Positions 9,971-19,231 of a stretch of DNA of 64,000 nucleotides are shown here, one piece after another (position 1 is the first letter of the stretch; every line of letters starts with the position of its first letter). Under the pieces are notes generated by a model that saw only the letters and a list, made by a program, of their open reading frames with translations, ran no database searches and had not been told where the DNA came from. The position numbers and the translations under genes were made by a program. Origin of the DNA: Mycobacterium sp. IS-1742 (lineage in GTDB: Bacteria; Actinomycetota; Actinomycetes; Mycobacteriales; Mycobacteriaceae); the NCBI RefSeq assembly GCF_001500125.1, contig NZ_LQIV01000045.1, positions 62,001-126,000 of the forward strand, written 5' to 3'.

Positions 9971-10849
9971 ATGGCCGAAGAGTCCCACACCGGCGGCGGG
10001 CCGCTCATCTCGCTGATCTGTTCCACCATCGGACGCCCGGACGCTCTGCGCCGGCTGCTCACGTCCGTGGCGGCCGCCGATCTCGCCGAGCGCGTCGAGT
10101 TCATCCTCGTCGACCAGAGCCCGCAGCAGTCCTGCGCGGCCCTCGTCGACGGCTTCGGGCTGCCGGGCCCGCACCGCGTGGCCAGGAGCGGTCCCGGCGT
10201 GTCGACCGGTCGCAACGCCGGCACACCGCTCGCGCAGGCACCGATCGTCGCCTACCCCGACGACAACTGCTGGTACCCGCCGGACACCTTCCGGGCGGTC
10301 ATCGAAAGACTCGGCGGACGAACGGATCTCAGCGGTGTCAGCGGTATGCAGGTGACACAGGCAGGTGTTCCGTCGATGCTGCGATGGCTGCCGGGACCGA
10401 CGACGGTGACCCGGCGGAACTTCCTGCGGACATCGGTCAGCTCGACGATCTTCCTGCGTCGTGACGCCCTGCCGTCGCCCACTCCGTTCGACGAGGGCGT
10501 CGGTGTCGGATCGCCCGGTCGCCGTGGCGCCGGTGAGGAGTCCGATCTGCTGCTGCGGTTGATCGCGTCCGGGCACACGGTCGAATACCGTCCGGAGATC
10601 CGGGTCCTCCAGGACGACGACCGCGACCAGATCACTCCCGCATTCGTCGACAAGATGGCGAAATACGGTGTCGGACAGGGCTATCTGTGGCGGCGTCACT
10701 CGCTGCCGGTCAGTGGCCTGGTCTACTACTCCGCGCGCAAGATCGCCGGGGCCGGCCTGCGCGCCGCCCGCGGGCAGACGCTGCACGCCCGCGCGGACCT
10801 GGCCTTCGTCCGCGGTCAGGCCGCCGGCTGGCTGGGTGTCGAGGGGTGA
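9971..10849 (+). CDS. GT2 family glycosyltransferase
   Basis: 292 aa, soluble GT-A fold: ISLICSTIGRPDALRRLLTS at the N-terminus, FILVDQSPQ at the nucleotide site, SGPGVSTGRNAG, then the DxD-like YPDDNCWYPP. The acceptor part has GAGEESDLLLRLIASG, matching the ED-type catalytic motif of processive-like GT2 enzymes. It opens the plus-strand run GT2-wzx. The last bases overlap the flippase start (GTGA), so the two are coupled. An AT-rich stretch (9955-9968) precedes the ATG and may hold the promoter, divergent from the GT87 gene. Confidence 0.88.
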   Translation: MAEESHTGGGPLISLICSTIGRPDALRRLLTSVAAADLAERVEFILVDQSPQQSCAALVDGFGLPGPHRVARSGPGVSTGRNAGTPLAQAPIVAYPDDNCWYPPDTFRAVIERLGGRTDLSGVSGMQVTQAGVPSMLRWLPGPTTVTRRNFLRTSVSSTIFLRRDALPSPTPFDEGVGVGSPGRRGAGEESDLLLRLIASGHTVEYRPEIRVLQDDDRDQITPAFVDKMAKYGVGQGYLWRRHSLPVSGLVYYSARKIAGAGLRAARGQTLHARADLAFVRGQAAGWLGVEG

Positions 10850-12168
10850 CCGTCGCCGTCGGCGGCGCCACGTCGGAGATGCGCCGCAGTTTCGGATGGC
10901 GTACCGCCGCCGCCGGGGCGGGTCTGCTGTCGACGCTGCTGTTGACCGTGGTCGTCTACCGCATGCTCGACGCCCGGGATGCCGCGGTGTTCTTCGCGAT
11001 CCTGGCCGCGCTGTCGATCGGCCCCTTGGTCGGACGATTGGGTCTCGGCCCCAATGTCATCCGACTCGTCGCGGCGGAGCCGAGCGGACTCGCACGCCGG
11101 GCGATCGCGTCATCGCACCTGGGCGCCACCGGCGCGCTGTCGGTGATCAGTGCGCCGGTGGTCGCGGTGTTGGCCACCTGGGCGTTGCGCGACGCGGCGC
11201 ACTACCTGCCCGTGGTGCTCCTCACGACCGCGGCGATCGTCGCGGAGTCGCTGCGCCTGACGCTCAGTGACATCTTCGCCGCCACCGGCCGCGTCGGTGC
11301 GTCGGTCGCCACCACCCACCACCTCCGGAGCCTGCTCGTGCTGCCGGTGGTCGGCGCGATCGCTCTGACGGTGTCCGACCCGACGCTGCTGGAGGTGATG
11401 GTCTGCTACGCCGCCGTATCGTGCCTGCAACTGGGCGTGGCGTTGATCTTCGCCCGCCGCGACATCGCCCTGCGGGCCGGAGGGAGCGCGGCGACGGTGC
11501 GGCAGGCGTTGTCCGCGGGGTCGAGGCTCTTCACGCTCGACCTCGCGGCGTTCCTGTGTCTGCCGGGCACCGTCTGGTTGGCCAACGTCGTGTTCGTGCC
11601 ACAGACTGCCGCGCTCTACTCCGCCGCGGCGACATTGGCGCTGCAGGTGACCATCGTCGAGAGCCTGGCCGCGCTGGCCGTGACGCCGGCGGCCGCGCGC
11701 CTATGGGCCGCCGGCGAACGGGAGCAGGTGGTGCGCGTGCTGTCGGCGCTTGCCACCCTCAGCACGGCGGTGACCGTCGTCGCGGTCGGCGTGCTGGCCG
11801 TGGCCGGCGCGCCCCTTCTCGGCTTCGCCTACGGGCCCTCGATGCGCGAGGCCGCCGTCCTGCTCGTGATCATGGCGGCCGGCGGTATCGCCAAGACCGC
11901 GTTCGGCGTGAACATCACCCTCCTGATCGTCAGCGGCCACATCACCGAGGCCGCCCGGACGGCGGTGCTCGTGCTGGCGGCGTCGGTGCCGGTCGCCGTC
12001 GCGGCCGCAGTGGCCGGCGGACCGGTGTGGCTGGCGGCCGCTTCCGCGGCGGCGACGATCGCGGTGGCCGTGGCGCAATGGTGGTCGGCCCGCAGGGCGG
12101 TCGGCATCGGCCCGCGGGCGGGATGGCGCGTCGGTGTCGCATGGCAAAGTATCCGACATTCGCCGTGA
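10846..12168 (+). CDS. Wzx-like polysaccharide repeat-unit flippase
   Basis: 440-aa integral membrane protein with roughly 12-14 hydrophobic helices, of the oligosaccharide flippase/MOP superfamily (Wzx, MurJ, MATE). Support comes from the overall helix layout, the amphipathic first segment RSFGWRTAAAGAGLLSTLLL, and LGPNVIRLVAA between helices 2 and 3. The GTG at 10846 sits in the stop of the GT2 gene (GTGA). It would move lipid-linked repeat units to the outer leaflet for the Wzy polymerase at 13691. The low sequence conservation of the family limits certainty to the fold level. Confidence 0.8.
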   Translation: MTVAVGGATSEMRRSFGWRTAAAGAGLLSTLLLTVVVYRMLDARDAAVFFAILAALSIGPLVGRLGLGPNVIRLVAAEPSGLARRAIASSHLGATGALSVISAPVVAVLATWALRDAAHYLPVVLLTTAAIVAESLRLTLSDIFAATGRVGASVATTHHLRSLLVLPVVGAIALTVSDPTLLEVMVCYAAVSCLQLGVALIFARRDIALRAGGSAATVRQALSAGSRLFTLDLAAFLCLPGTVWLANVVFVPQTAALYSAAATLALQVTIVESLAALAVTPAAARLWAAGEREQVVRVLSALATLSTAVTVVAVGVLAVAGAPLLGFAYGPSMREAAVLLVIMAAGGIAKTAFGVNITLLIVSGHITEAARTAVLVLAASVPVAVAAAVAGGPVWLAAASAAATIAVAVAQWWSARRAVGIGPRAGWRVGVAWQSIRHSP

Positions 12169-12344
12169 CGACATATGAGTGCACATGACGGCGCAGTTCT
12201 CGACTGATTGACGGCTGATAAAGCCAGTTTCGAGGGCAAAGTAGCCAGCCAGTTGCCAGTGGCATAGTATGCGGAGCAATACACCAGCAATGACCCGAGC
12301 ACCGTGGGGTCGACGCATGCCGATCCGTTGAGGAGCGCGAACCC

Positions 12345-13694
12345 GTGGCTGTCCAGCTTTCCCCGATCCAGTCGTCAGTCCTCTCGGCGATCACCCGAAG
12401 GTCCTCCAGGACGTGGCTTGTGGTGCTCGCGGTGGGCACGTCGATCGGCGTCGTGCTGGGTGCGTTCGCCGGAGGCGCGGTGTACCTCAACCGCAACGCG
12501 GACCCGACGTCGAGCGCGCAGATCAGGGTGACGCCACCGGTCGACCTGGTCGCCATGGTGACCGGTGCGCCCATCGACTTCACGCAGAGCCACATCAGCG
12601 ACTACGTGTCCGGTGAGGTGGCCTATCTCGACGGCGCAGGATTCGCCAGGGCGGTGAACGACCGCCTCCGGCGCCCGGGGGCCGCGCAGCTGACGATCAC
12701 CCAGAACGGCACATCCCAGGTGCTGACGATCTCGTCGACGGGGGCGACCGCCCTCGAATCGACCAACACGGTGCGGACCGCGCTGAACCTCTACGAACAA
12801 CGGCTCCGCCAGCTCACCGACCTGCAGTTGGACAGCGCGCTCGGCGCGATCGACGAGCGCATCAGGGCGGTGAGGGCGACCCGCGACATCGGTCGGCTCA
12901 ACGACCTGACGCAACTGCGGTCCAACGTCGAATTGCAGGCCGCGCAGCCGACCGGGCTGCAGATCCTCAACGCCCCGCTGACCGATTCCTCGGTCGGGTC
13001 GGACCGTTGGCCGCTCGGAGCGCTGTTCGGCGGACTCCTCGGCGGGCTGCTCGCGCTGGTCGCCTTGGGCCTGTACCGAAGCCGCTCGGGCCGGGTGGTC
13101 GCCGTCACCGACATCGTCGACGCGGTCGACGGCATCCTCACCCCCGAGGTCGCCCTGCGCGGCAACCAGGGCGCGAGTACCGCAGGCGCGCAACGACACT
13201 TGGCGCGGACGCTGTTCGCGCAGTGCCCCGGCACGGCCCCCAACCGGATCATCGCCGTCATCGGGGCGTCCCGGTCCTCGGGCTCCGCACTGGTCGCGGC
13301 GCTGCTGGAGACGGCGGCAGCGGAACAGGGGCCGACGGTGCTGGCCACGTTGGCCGAAGGTTCGGTCACGCTCCCGACCGGATCCGAGCACGATCACACG
13401 CTGATCCTCGACATCGGCGCGCTCGGCGACTCGCCTTTGGCCACCCAGGCGATCGCCGCGGCAACGGATCTGATCCTGGTGACCCGCCTGAACGTCGACT
13501 CCGTGGCGGCGGTGTCCGCGGTGCGCGCCGCGACCGCGTCGAGCGCGGTGCCGCTGCGAGCGGTGGTCACCTACCGGCCGCTGTTCACCGTCGGCGGTGC
13601 GACCACGCCGCCGCGCGCCACCGGACACGCGACCACACCCGACCGCGGCGCGGCCGATCCCGCCGTCGAGTCGGCCGCGGCAACCGCCCCGTGA
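12345..13694 (+). CDS. Wzz-like chain-length co-polymerase with a degenerate tyrosine-kinase-like C-terminal domain
   Basis: 449 aa. The plan is that of PCP-2/BY-kinase proteins: transmembrane helix at 24-47, an extracytoplasmic Wzz domain with long helices (about 95-200), a second helix at 222-244, then a cytoplasmic P-loop-like domain. The P-loop position (306-315, IGASRSSGSA) lacks the Lys and Ser/Thr of a Walker A motif, and the Walker B-like strand TLILDIG is followed by no kinase signature or Tyr-rich tail. It therefore probably regulates chain length without phosphorylating. GTG at 12345 has GAGGAG 10 nt upstream. It overlaps wzy (GTGA). Confidence 0.8.
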   Translation: MAVQLSPIQSSVLSAITRRSSRTWLVVLAVGTSIGVVLGAFAGGAVYLNRNADPTSSAQIRVTPPVDLVAMVTGAPIDFTQSHISDYVSGEVAYLDGAGFARAVNDRLRRPGAAQLTITQNGTSQVLTISSTGATALESTNTVRTALNLYEQRLRQLTDLQLDSALGAIDERIRAVRATRDIGRLNDLTQLRSNVELQAAQPTGLQILNAPLTDSSVGSDRWPLGALFGGLLGGLLALVALGLYRSRSGRVVAVTDIVDAVDGILTPEVALRGNQGASTAGAQRHLARTLFAQCPGTAPNRIIAVIGASRSSGSALVAALLETAAAEQGPTVLATLAEGSVTLPTGSEHDHTLILDIGALGDSPLATQAIAAATDLILVTRLNVDSVAAVSAVRAATASSAVPLRAVVTYRPLFTVGGATTPPRATGHATTPDRGAADPAVESAAATAP

Positions 13695-15094
13695 GGCACG
13701 ACGTCACCGCCCGCCGCACCAGGGTCTGGTGGGTCGGGCCCACACCGGTGATCCTCATGGTGGCGACGATGTCGATCCTGTTGACCGCGGCGGTCGGTGA
13801 CGAGCGGTTCCGTGCGCTGTGGAACACCCCCAAGTCGGTGACCGGGCATGTCCTGCTCCTGATGTTCTGCGGGGCGCTTGCGCTGGCCGTCGGCGCCAGC
13901 GCGATCGGGGCGATGCGTCCGGTGCGGATCCCCGCGCAGCGGTGGCCGAATCTGGCCCCCGGGGCGGTCGTGCTGCTCTGCCGGGCCAGTTCGGTTCTGG
14001 TCGCCCTGACGGTCCTCGGTTACCTGGGGTTCGGGTATCTCCTGGCGCGGGCAGGCATCGGTTGGTCACAGATCGCCGGTGCCTCGGGCTACTCCGGTTC
14101 CGCCCCGATCAAGACTCTCGTCGGCACCATCCCCGGGGTGACCACCATGACGCAGTTCGGCATCGCCGCGGTGATCGTCTCCAGTATCGTCCTGGCGCAG
14201 CAGAATTCGCGGACCGAGCTGCTGAAGATCGTCGCCGTCGTGGGGATGTCCGTCCCGCGGGCCTTCATCTTCGCCGAACGGCTGGCCATCCTCGAACTCG
14301 TGGTCCCGATCGCGATCGTGGCGTGCTACCGCGCCGCCGAGACGCCCAGGATGCGGTCCGCCGTGCGACTGGTGCCCGTGGTGGCGCTGCCCGCGGTGGT
14401 CGTCGTCTTCTCGGTCTTCGAGTACTTCCGCAGCTGGGAGTTCTTCCGCGGCAGCGGGCAGAGCTTCTGGCAGTTCTCCTTCGAACGGGTCGCCGGCTAC
14501 TACGCCACCGCGGTGAACAACGGCTATCTCGAGCTGAACCACCTCAACGTGGCCGGCAGGGAACCGCTGACCACACTCGAATTCCTCTGGGACGCACCGG
14601 GTGTGCGCCAACTACAGCTCTACGACCAGCTGGCCGGGAACTTCCCGGGGCGCAACGGTGTGGTGACCGACGCCGACTACGTCGCGATGCTCGCCGACTA
14701 CGGAAACCCGGAGTTCAACAACGCCACGGGCTTCTCGATCCCGTATCTCGACTACGGCACGGTTGGCGGGCTGGTGTTCTTCCTGGTCGCCGGGGTGATC
14801 GCCGGCCTGCTGTACCGGTCCTTCCGCGAGGCGTCACCGGCCGGCCTGCTGATGTATCCGCTGTTCTTCGTCGGGCTGATCGAACTCCCGCGCTACATGC
14901 ACTGGACGCAGGGACGGTCGCTGCCGTCGTGGGTGGCGTTGGGTGTGATCGTCCTGCTGGTCGCCCGCGTCGACCGTCGGTGGCACAGCACCCGACGAGA
15001 CGATGGTCAGGAACCGGTCGCCGCGCTGAGCGCAGCGGCGGGCACGCCCAACACCCGGGTCAGCACCGTCTCGGCCGAGCGCTCCCACGAGTAG
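13691..15094 (+). CDS. Wzy-like polysaccharide repeat-unit polymerase
   Basis: 467-aa membrane protein with about ten hydrophobic helices and one large extracytoplasmic loop (about 245-345, including FFRGSGQSFWQFSFERVAGY and NFPGRNGVVTD) before the last helices, the usual Wzy plan. It directly follows the Wzz-like gene with a GTGA overlap, which supports the assignment. The C-terminal 29 codons run through the 3' end of the convergent GT4 gene (88-bp overlap). Wzy proteins are poorly conserved, so the call rests on topology and context. Confidence 0.75.
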   Translation: MRHDVTARRTRVWWVGPTPVILMVATMSILLTAAVGDERFRALWNTPKSVTGHVLLLMFCGALALAVGASAIGAMRPVRIPAQRWPNLAPGAVVLLCRASSVLVALTVLGYLGFGYLLARAGIGWSQIAGASGYSGSAPIKTLVGTIPGVTTMTQFGIAAVIVSSIVLAQQNSRTELLKIVAVVGMSVPRAFIFAERLAILELVVPIAIVACYRAAETPRMRSAVRLVPVVALPAVVVVFSVFEYFRSWEFFRGSGQSFWQFSFERVAGYYATAVNNGYLELNHLNVAGREPLTTLEFLWDAPGVRQLQLYDQLAGNFPGRNGVVTDADYVAMLADYGNPEFNNATGFSIPYLDYGTVGGLVFFLVAGVIAGLLYRSFREASPAGLLMYPLFFVGLIELPRYMHWTQGRSLPSWVALGVIVLLVARVDRRWHSTRRDDGQEPVAALSAAAGTPNTRVSTVSAERSHE

Positions 15095-16080
15095 CGCTGC
15101 GCATTGACGAGCCCCCGCTCCCGCAGGTCGGCCGCCAGTGCGTCGTCGCGCTCGAGTTCGTCGAGTCGGTCGAGCAGGGCGGCGCTGTCGTCGGGATCGA
15201 AGTACAGGGCGCCGTTGCCGCCGACCTCCGGTAGGGAGGCCGCCGACGAGCTGACGACCGGGCACCCCAGCACCTGCGCCTCGAGCACCGGCAGTCCGAA
15301 GCCCTCGTACCTCGAGGGGAACACCAGCGCGCGCGAATTCCGGTACAGCCACACCAGTTCGGCGTCGGTGAGGCGGCCGGCCACGGTCGCCGCCGATCCC
15401 AGATCGGACATCGCGGAGAACACCTGGTCGTTGCCTGCGGCCCCGACGACCACCACCTCACGCCCGGAGCCGGTGAGCGCGGCCACGGCGCCGGTGAGGT
15501 TCTTGTGTCTGGCCAGGGTGCCGACGACGAGATACTGCCCGCCTGCGACGTCGAGGTCGGGGCGCACGGGTGCGATCTGCGCCAAACCGTCTGCGGCGCA
15601 GGGGACCACCAGGAACCGCCGCCTGTCGACCCGCAGCACCGTGGCCAGTTCGCCCGCGCTGAACTCGGATACGGTGAGCAGCCGCCGTGCCGTGTGGGCC
15701 AACAACAGATACATCACGAAGTAGAACGCGACGAACGCGCGCCGGAAGGTGCGCGGGTACCGGAACGCGGTCGCATCGTGCATCGTCACCAACTGCCTGC
15801 GTTTGAGAAGCGGTGCGGGACCGGCGAAGTTGAGCAGCATCCGGCCCAGCGTCACCACCGGCAGGTACAGCTGTTCGAACACCACGCCGCCGACCGGGGC
15901 GGGGCGGATCTCCACGCGCGGCGCCGTCGCCCACTCGGGGGCGTCGGCGCCCTTGGGCACATGGAGCACCAGGTCCACGGCGTCCGCCGCGACGAGGCGG
16001 CGCACCATCTCGGTGGCGTACCGCTGCGTGCCGGTCAGCGGTTGAGCCAACCACTTGCCGTTGACGTGCACCGGATCCAT
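15007..16080 (-). CDS. GT4 family glycosyltransferase
   Basis: 357-aa GT-B enzyme. The N-terminal acceptor domain has the GTQRYATEMVRRL loop; the linker has LVVGTLARHKNLTGAV. The C-terminal nucleotide-sugar domain has FPSRYEGFGLPVLEAQVLGCPVV, the E-x7-E motif of GT4 mannosyl/rhamnosyl-type transferases. ATG at 16080 overlaps the stop of the upstream GT4 gene by one base (TGATG). Its 3' end overlaps wzy on the opposite strand. Confidence 0.9.
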   Translation of the reverse strand: MDPVHVNGKWLAQPLTGTQRYATEMVRRLVAADAVDLVLHVPKGADAPEWATAPRVEIRPAPVGGVVFEQLYLPVVTLGRMLLNFAGPAPLLKRRQLVTMHDATAFRYPRTFRRAFVAFYFVMYLLLAHTARRLLTVSEFSAGELATVLRVDRRRFLVVPCAADGLAQIAPVRPDLDVAGGQYLVVGTLARHKNLTGAVAALTGSGREVVVVGAAGNDQVFSAMSDLGSAATVAGRLTDAELVWLYRNSRALVFPSRYEGFGLPVLEAQVLGCPVVSSSAASLPEVGGNGALYFDPDDSAALLDRLDELERDDALAADLRERGLVNAQRYSWERSAETVLTRVLGVPAAALSAATGS

Positions 16081-17141
16081 CAGCGCGCCCCGGCGTACGG
16101 GCCGTAGAGCTCCTTGAGCGCGACCTGCTGGCTGCCGTCGCAGTTGTCGGCGAAGGCGACCCTGGTCGCGTCGCGGGCGGCGGCCCGCGCGGACGCGGTG
16201 CCGAGCGAGGTCAGCACGTCGGCGAACTGGGAGGGCGCCGCGACGGTCAACGGCAGCCGCAGTCCCTCGAGGTAGGGCCGCGCGCGGGCGACGACCGGGA
16301 GACCGGCCGCGTCGGCCTCGAGGATCGAGATCGGGAGCCCCTCCCACACCGCGGTGTGCAGATACACGTCCCCGCGGGCGAGTTCGGCGAGCGCCTGCGA
16401 TCGGGGTAGCCAGCCCGTCACCTCGATCTGGCGGTCGGTGAGGTACCGGACGTACTCGGCGTCACCGTCGCCGATCCACACCGCCCGCAGGTCCGGGTGC
16501 GTCGATCTGGCGTGCGCCACGGCGTCGGCGAAGAAGCCGGGGTCCTTCTGCGGTCCCAGCCTGCCGTTGCCGACGACGCACAGACCCTGTGTGGGAGCGG
16601 ATCTCGTGCCCGACGGGACCGTGCAGGGTCCGGCGACGTTGGGCACCGTCACCACCCTGGTCCTGGCCAACGGCCAGCGGGACAGGGCCGCTTCGCGCGG
16701 CGAGCAGACGCCGAAGCCGCTGGTGTTCAGCGACAGCGCCCATTCGGCGGCCCGGAATGCCGCGCGCACCGGCGTGCCGACGTCGCGGCGTTCGAACGCG
16801 TAGCAGTGGGGGGAGTAGACGATCGGACGCCTCGCGGAGCGGCGCAGCGCGACGCGCGCGTACACCCCGCCCTTGCTGGAGTGGGCGTGGATCACCACCG
16901 GCCCGCGAAGGCCCCTGGCGTAGCGGCGGAGGAACCGCAGCCGGGCGACGTGCCCGTCGGGCAGTTCGGCCACCCCGGCGAAGCCGACGAATTCCGCGGG
17001 GCTGACCGACGCCTCCGCGCGGCGGGCGTACACCAGACGGTGTTCGGCCGAGGGATAGTTGCGCGCGAAGTCGCGGATCGCCGCGGCGGTGCCGCTGGCG
17101 AACGACTCGGTCACATGCACGACGGTGAATGCGGTGGTCAC
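16080..17141 (-). CDS. GT4 family glycosyltransferase
   Basis: 353-aa GT-B protein. The N-terminus is FTVVHVTESFASGTAAAIRDF, followed by VVIHAHSSKGGVYARVAL, a region common in capsule GT4 enzymes. The C-terminal domain has CVVGNGRLGPQKDPGFFADA and AVWEGLPISILEADAAGLPVV with the E-x7-E motif. GTG at 17141 is preceded by AGAGGAGC. It is coupled to the second GT4 gene by a TGATG overlap and lies 22 nt after the beta-helix gene. It is part of the minus-strand operon 20094-15007. Confidence 0.88.
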   Translation of the reverse strand: MTTAFTVVHVTESFASGTAAAIRDFARNYPSAEHRLVYARRAEASVSPAEFVGFAGVAELPDGHVARLRFLRRYARGLRGPVVIHAHSSKGGVYARVALRRSARRPIVYSPHCYAFERRDVGTPVRAAFRAAEWALSLNTSGFGVCSPREAALSRWPLARTRVVTVPNVAGPCTVPSGTRSAPTQGLCVVGNGRLGPQKDPGFFADAVAHARSTHPDLRAVWIGDGDAEYVRYLTDRQIEVTGWLPRSQALAELARGDVYLHTAVWEGLPISILEADAAGLPVVARARPYLEGLRLPLTVAAPSQFADVLTSLGTASARAAARDATRVAFADNCDGSQQVALKELYGPYAGAR

Positions 17142-17163
17142 GGTGCTCCTCTGAGTCGGCTGG

Positions 17164-18309
17164 TCATCGGACGTCGACCGGTGTGCCGTCGACGGTGAAG
17201 TCAGAGGCCTGGACGGCTCCGGCGGGCGCTTCGACGAGAAGGGGGCGCAGTGCGGTGTCGCGCAGCTCGATTCGGTGCAATGCGATGGCGTCGACGGTTC
17301 CCGGCCGGGCGATCACGCCGACGTTGCGTTCTGCGCCGGGCGGCGTCGCGGCGATGGTCAGGCCGGAGATCGAGACATCGCTCACCGACCGCCCGGCGTT
17401 GCCCGAGTAGACGAGCACGGCGCCGTGGATCACCGAGGGGTCGGTGTTCGCACCGGTGATGGTGCCGCCGGTGACGCGGACCCCGGCGACGCTGTCGGTG
17501 AAGTACGGGGCGCCCTCGGAGGCGACGTAGAGCCCGGCGCCGCTGGTGCCCGACACCGTGAGATCACGCACCGACACGTCGCGGCCGCCGACGACGGAGA
17601 TGCCGCGCCCCCAGCGGGTTCCGGCCACCACGGGGGCGGTGATGGTGATGCCCGCACACGGGGCGTCGGTGCCGTAGGAGACCACGGCCACCCCGTCGTC
17701 GCCGGTGCGTTCGGTCCTCGGGTTGTCGAGCCTGCCGTTGGTGGCGCCGTCGGTCATGTGGATGCCGTCGGCGAGGGTGTCGCGCACGGTGACGCGGGTG
17801 AGGCGGAAGTCGTGGGCGCCGTCGACGAACACCCCGGCGGCCGCCGAACCGTCGATCGTCACGTCGGTGAGCGAGACCCCGTCACCGCTGACCACGAGCT
17901 TGTGCTGCTCGAGGCCCGTGAGGCGGGGGCCGTCGGTGGGTGCGGTCAGCGTGACGTCGGCGACGCTCACCCCGGGTGCGTCGATCTGCAGCGCCGAGGC
18001 CGGGGCGTTCGTGGCGGCCAGCGTCGCCCCGTTGCCCTCGATGCGCACTCCCGGCACCGCGACGCGGATGACCCCGGCGTGGGAGTACGTGCGTCGGTCC
18101 AGTCGGATGGTGTCCCCTGGCCGAAGCTGGTCGAATCGCGTTTGCAGCGCGGCGGTCTCATCCGGTGGAGCGCTGTGGGCGGCCTGGACACCCGCGATGA
18201 CGAGGACGGCCGCCACCGCCGCGGCGACGAGCGCGGCGGGCACCGATGCGCTCGGTGTCCGGCGGCGCCGCGGGGGATCACGCCACTGAGGCATGAGGAT
18301 GTCCCGCAT
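17164..18309 (-). CDS. Exported right-handed parallel beta-helix protein of the exopolysaccharide locus
   Basis: 381 aa. An Arg-rich start is followed by a hydrophobic segment (about 23-45), a signal anchor or signal peptide. The rest is a series of short beta turns typical of the pectate-lyase-like beta-helix fold, for example IRLDRRTYSHAGVIRV, VRIEGNGATLAAT and DFRLTRVTVRDTLADGIHM. In such loci these proteins are often polysaccharide lyases, hydrolases or epimerases acting on the exported chain; no catalytic residues can be named. Start is ATG at 18309 or the in-frame ATG at 18294; both lie inside the 3' end of the deacetylase gene, implying coupling. Confidence 0.75.
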   Translation of the reverse strand: MRDILMPQWRDPPRRRRTPSASVPAALVAAAVAAVLVIAGVQAAHSAPPDETAALQTRFDQLRPGDTIRLDRRTYSHAGVIRVAVPGVRIEGNGATLAATNAPASALQIDAPGVSVADVTLTAPTDGPRLTGLEQHKLVVSGDGVSLTDVTIDGSAAAGVFVDGAHDFRLTRVTVRDTLADGIHMTDGATNGRLDNPRTERTGDDGVAVVSYGTDAPCAGITITAPVVAGTRWGRGISVVGGRDVSVRDLTVSGTSGAGLYVASEGAPYFTDSVAGVRVTGGTITGANTDPSVIHGAVLVYSGNAGRSVSDVSISGLTIAATPPGAERNVGVIARPGTVDAIALHRIELRDTALRPLLVEAPAGAVQASDFTVDGTPVDVR

Positions 18310-19231
18310 CGAGCGCGTGCATGACGTGGTCCCGGGTCCCGAGCACGGTGAAGTGGCGTTGCATCGTCGCCAGCACCCACTGCATGAACGCGTACTTCTC
18401 GCGGGCGGGCACCGACATGCCGGGAAAGAAGTCGAGTGCGGGCGCGTCGCGGCGGTCGAGCAGGTCGGTGGGGTGCAGGAGCATGGTCAGCCCGATGCGG
18501 CGCGCGCGACACAGCCGCACGGCGGTGCCGAAGTAGATCCGCGCCACTCTCGGTGAGATCGAGTACAGCTGCATCAGATAGGACCCGTGGATCGGAATCC
18601 GCAGCAGCGGCATGGTGGTGACCGGCAGTTCGGCGATCCCGCTCGCCGCCCGGTGCGGACGCAGGGGCAGCAACGCCTGGTCGAGTCCGCCGAACAGGTG
18701 CGCGCGCTCCTCGCGCTGCGCGGTGCTCAGGTGCGCGGTGCGGAAGTGATGGGCGCGTGCCAGCGGCCCGATCCAGGTGGGAAAGGTGCTGGCGTCATAG
18801 GTGTATCCGCGTTCCACGAGCAGTCGTTCCAGCGTGGGGCTGGTGCTGTAGCCGGGTCCGCGGAACCCGGTGGGCGCCGGTGCGCCTGCGGCCACGATCG
18901 CGGCGTGGGTGCGGTCGACCTCCGCGGCGAGGTCCTCGGCGCGGTAGCGCTGCAGCCACGGTTCGTGCTCGTAGGAGTGGTTGCCGATCTCGTGCCCGGC
19001 GGCGGCGAACGCACGCACCGCCTCGGCGCCGTCGTCACGGTCGGCATCCGCACCGATCACGAAAATCGTTGACCGCGAGTTCATCTCACCGAGGAATTCG
19101 ACGATCCGTGGTGTCGCGACCTCGAGGTAGCTGGGCCGGGACTCCCAGGACGGATCACCGTGGGTCTTGAGGAACGACCACACGTTGTCGAGATCGAACG
19201 ACAGACTGGCGACGGGGAGTGGAGGGGTCAT
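18278..19231 (-). CDS. Polysaccharide deacetylase-like protein (NodB fold)
   Basis: 317 aa, carbohydrate esterase 4/NodB-type. Motif 1 is LSFDLDNVW (catalytic and metal Asp pair), motif 2 is GNHSYEHEPW (HSxxEH metal site), and motif 3 is FRGPGYS. No signal peptide is seen, so it may act in the cytoplasm on a precursor, as PIG-L/DltB-unlike CE4 family members sometimes do. Because the locus also has a UDP-GlcNAc 2-epimerase, an N-acetylated sugar is a reasonable substrate (inference). ATG at 19231 overlaps the stop of the DMT gene (ATGA); its 3' end overlaps the beta-helix gene. Confidence 0.85.
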   Translation of the reverse strand: MTPPLPVASLSFDLDNVWSFLKTHGDPSWESRPSYLEVATPRIVEFLGEMNSRSTIFVIGADADRDDGAEAVRAFAAAGHEIGNHSYEHEPWLQRYRAEDLAAEVDRTHAAIVAAGAPAPTGFRGPGYSTSPTLERLLVERGYTYDASTFPTWIGPLARAHHFRTAHLSTAQREERAHLFGGLDQALLPLRPHRAASGIAELPVTTMPLLRIPIHGSYLMQLYSISPRVARIYFGTAVRLCRARRIGLTMLLHPTDLLDRRDAPALDFFPGMSVPAREKYAFMQWVLATMQRHFTVLGTRDHVMHALDAGHPHASVA

